35,229 nt of DNA from Cryobacterium sp. (lineage in GTDB: Bacteria; Actinomycetota; Actinomycetes; Actinomycetales; Microbacteriaceae), in the NCBI RefSeq assembly GCF_026786305.1, contig NZ_JAJAYI010000050.1, positions 1 through 35,229 of the forward strand, given 5' to 3'. The notes beneath the pieces were generated by a model that saw nothing but the letters and a program-made list of their open reading frames with translations, was not told the origin of the DNA and did no database searches. Of the stretch, positions 34,660 through 35,229 are shown one piece after another. Made by a program: the position numbers and the translations under genes. Numbering within the stretch: position 1 is the first letter of the stretch; each line of letters opens with the position of its first letter.

Positions 34660-34689
34660 GAGGGCTGTTTCTCCCGGGAAACAGCTCTC
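34660..34689. terminator. Hairpin after the DUF3566 gene
   Basis: GAGGGCTGTTTC pairs with GAAACAGCTCTC over 12 bp with one G-U pair, around a six-base loop TCCCGG. It lies 30 bases after the DUF3566 stop. There is no T tract, so it is a probable end of the gyrBA transcript but not a canonical intrinsic terminator. Confidence 0.55.
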
Positions 34690-34756
34690 CCAGCCTGAAT
34701 GCGAGTATCTTCTCCACCGGAGGGCGACTCGATTTCAGGTTCCGGCCAGATTCCGG

Positions 34757-34762
34757 TAGTCT
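34757..34762 (+). promoter_or_regulatory. Candidate tRNA-Ile -10 element
   Basis: TAGTCT lies 16 bases before the mature tRNA-Ile 5' end. The -35 candidate (TTTCAG at 34733, 18-base spacing) is poor. Confidence 0.35.
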
Positions 34763-34778
34763 TCAATCTGCCCACGAG

Positions 34779-34852
34779 GGGGATATAGCTCAGTTGGTTA
34801 GAGCGCTTCACTGATAATGAAGAGGTCCCAGGTTCAAATCCCGGTATCCCCA
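34779..34852 (+). tRNA. tRNA-Ile (GAU)
   Basis: A 74-base cloverleaf. The acceptor GGGGATA pairs with TATCCCC, then discriminator A. The D-arm AGCTCAGTTGGTTAGAGC, anticodon stem-loop CTTCA-CTGATAA-TGAAG with anticodon GAT, and the T-arm GGTTCAAATCC are all normal. The 3' CCA is not encoded and would be added by the cca product. tRNA-Ile then tRNA-Ala after gyrA and the DUF3566 gene is the conserved actinobacterial order. Confidence 0.97.
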
Positions 34853-34874
34853 CGCAGCACCAGCTTCATTCCGA

Positions 34875-34894
34875 TCTCAGCGTTCGCGCTGAGA
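34875..34894. other. UUCG-capped hairpin between the two tRNAs
   Basis: TCTCAGCG pairs perfectly with CGCTGAGA around a TTCG tetraloop. Followed by a second possible stem (CGGCCTCAG with CTGAG near 34899-34919). It may guide tRNA processing or weakly terminate transcription. Confidence 0.6.
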
Positions 34895-34924
34895 AGTCGG
34901 CCTCAGGGATCGGCCTGAGAAATC

Positions 34925-34997
34925 GGGGCCATAGCTCAATTGGTAGAGCGCCTGCTTTGCAAGCAGGAGGTCCGGGGTTCGATTCCCCGTGGCTCCA
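34925..34997 (+). tRNA. tRNA-Ala (UGC)
   Basis: A 73-base cloverleaf. The acceptor GGGGCCA pairs with TGGCTCC including one G-U pair, then discriminator A. The anticodon stem-loop is CCTGC-TTTGCAA-GCAGG with anticodon TGC and the T-arm GGGTTCGATTCC. CCA is not encoded (the next bases are CAC). Confidence 0.97.
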
Positions 34998-35010
34998 CAC
35001 TTCATGTACC

Positions 35011-35037
35011 AGGCCCGTTGTTGGACGGGCCTTTTTT
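35011..35037 (+). terminator. Intrinsic terminator after tRNA-Ala
   Basis: AGGCCCGT pairs with ACGGGCCT (8 bp, six-base loop), followed directly by TTTTT. A textbook Rho-independent terminator ending the tRNA transcript. Confidence 0.92.
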
Positions 35038-35040
35038 GTA

Positions 35041-35229
35041 TACCCGCGCGCAGGTGACGCGTGGCGGGAGCGGCATCCGCTGATATGGCGTTGTGTGCAG
35101 CGCCAATCGGCCGGTGTCGAACCGAGCCTCCGTTAACGTGGCCGGGCCCCCCTCCATCGGGTGCGGGGCCGGCCCCCCGCGGGGGGGGGGGTTGGTGGCC
35201 GAGTGTTGCTGCGGCGTGGGCGCTTGGGC
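35041..35229. other. Gene-free right end with poly-G/C contig-end artefact
   Basis: No coding region is convincing here. From about 35149 the sequence turns into C and G runs (six C, then eleven G at 35181-35191) much like the left end. The last 38 bases after the poly-G run do not continue anything recognisable and may not belong to this chromosome. Confidence 0.6.

Noticed and set aside
34626..34853. Minus-strand open frame across tRNA-Ile
   Set aside because: It is the reverse complement of the tRNA and hairpin region; such frames over tRNAs are a known annotation error.

Overview
This is the replication-origin neighbourhood of an actinobacterial chromosome, with short junk at both contig ends. 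Gene order, GC-rich codon use, frequent GTG/TTG starts, DUF6049-murJ-trxBA synteny, a DciA (DUF721) gene after recF and a cysteine-less bS18 all point to Actinobacteria, most likely a Microbacteriaceae-type organism. The family call is inference; no species call is possible.

Layout. 1-146 is a contig-end artefact: a GC homopolymer tract joined to a fragment of an unrelated CoA-transferase-like gene. 147-1750 holds the 3' end of a low-molecular-weight tyrosine phosphatase and purB. 1747-3349 (minus) has a decayed polyol dehydrogenase and two small membrane proteins. 3453-7265 (minus) is rpsF-ssb-rpsR-rplI followed by dnaB, with a DnaA-box cluster and AT-rich stretch between rplI and dnaB. 7550-9250 (minus) is an orphaned sugar-binding protein beside a wrecked ABC permease. 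9298-10728 (minus) is the CCA-adding enzyme; divergent from it run DUF6049, murJ, trxB and trxA (10809-16261), then an aminotransferase and a D-Ala-D-Ala ligase-like gene to 18713. Next come four perfect parS sites and the minus-strand block rpmH-rnpA-yidD-yidC-khpB-rsmG-parA-parB (24263 down to 19070). From 24721 on the plus strand: dnaA, oriC, dnaN, recF, dciA, gyrB, gyrA, a DUF3566 membrane protein, tRNA-Ile(GAU), tRNA-Ala(UGC) and a terminator.

How it works together. The window carries the initiator (DnaA), its origin, the replicative helicase (DnaB), the probable helicase-loading factor (DciA), the sliding clamp, SSB, RecF, gyrase and the ParABS segregation system, i.e. much of replication initiation and origin segregation. 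Around them are the conserved translation and membrane-insertion genes (rpmH, rnpA, yidD, yidC, khpB, rsmG), envelope genes (murJ, ddl-like) and the thioredoxin system.

No phage, transposon, CRISPR array, defence system or secondary-metabolite cluster is visible. The most interesting signals are regulatory: an origin-like DnaA-box module upstream of dnaB that nearly repeats the oriC arrangement with the same 12-bp phasing; a textbook SigR/SigH-type promoter in front of trxBA; a parS palindrome that contains the parA start codon and another, one base off, inside dciA; and a sugar ABC importer decaying by deletion and an in-frame nonsense codon.
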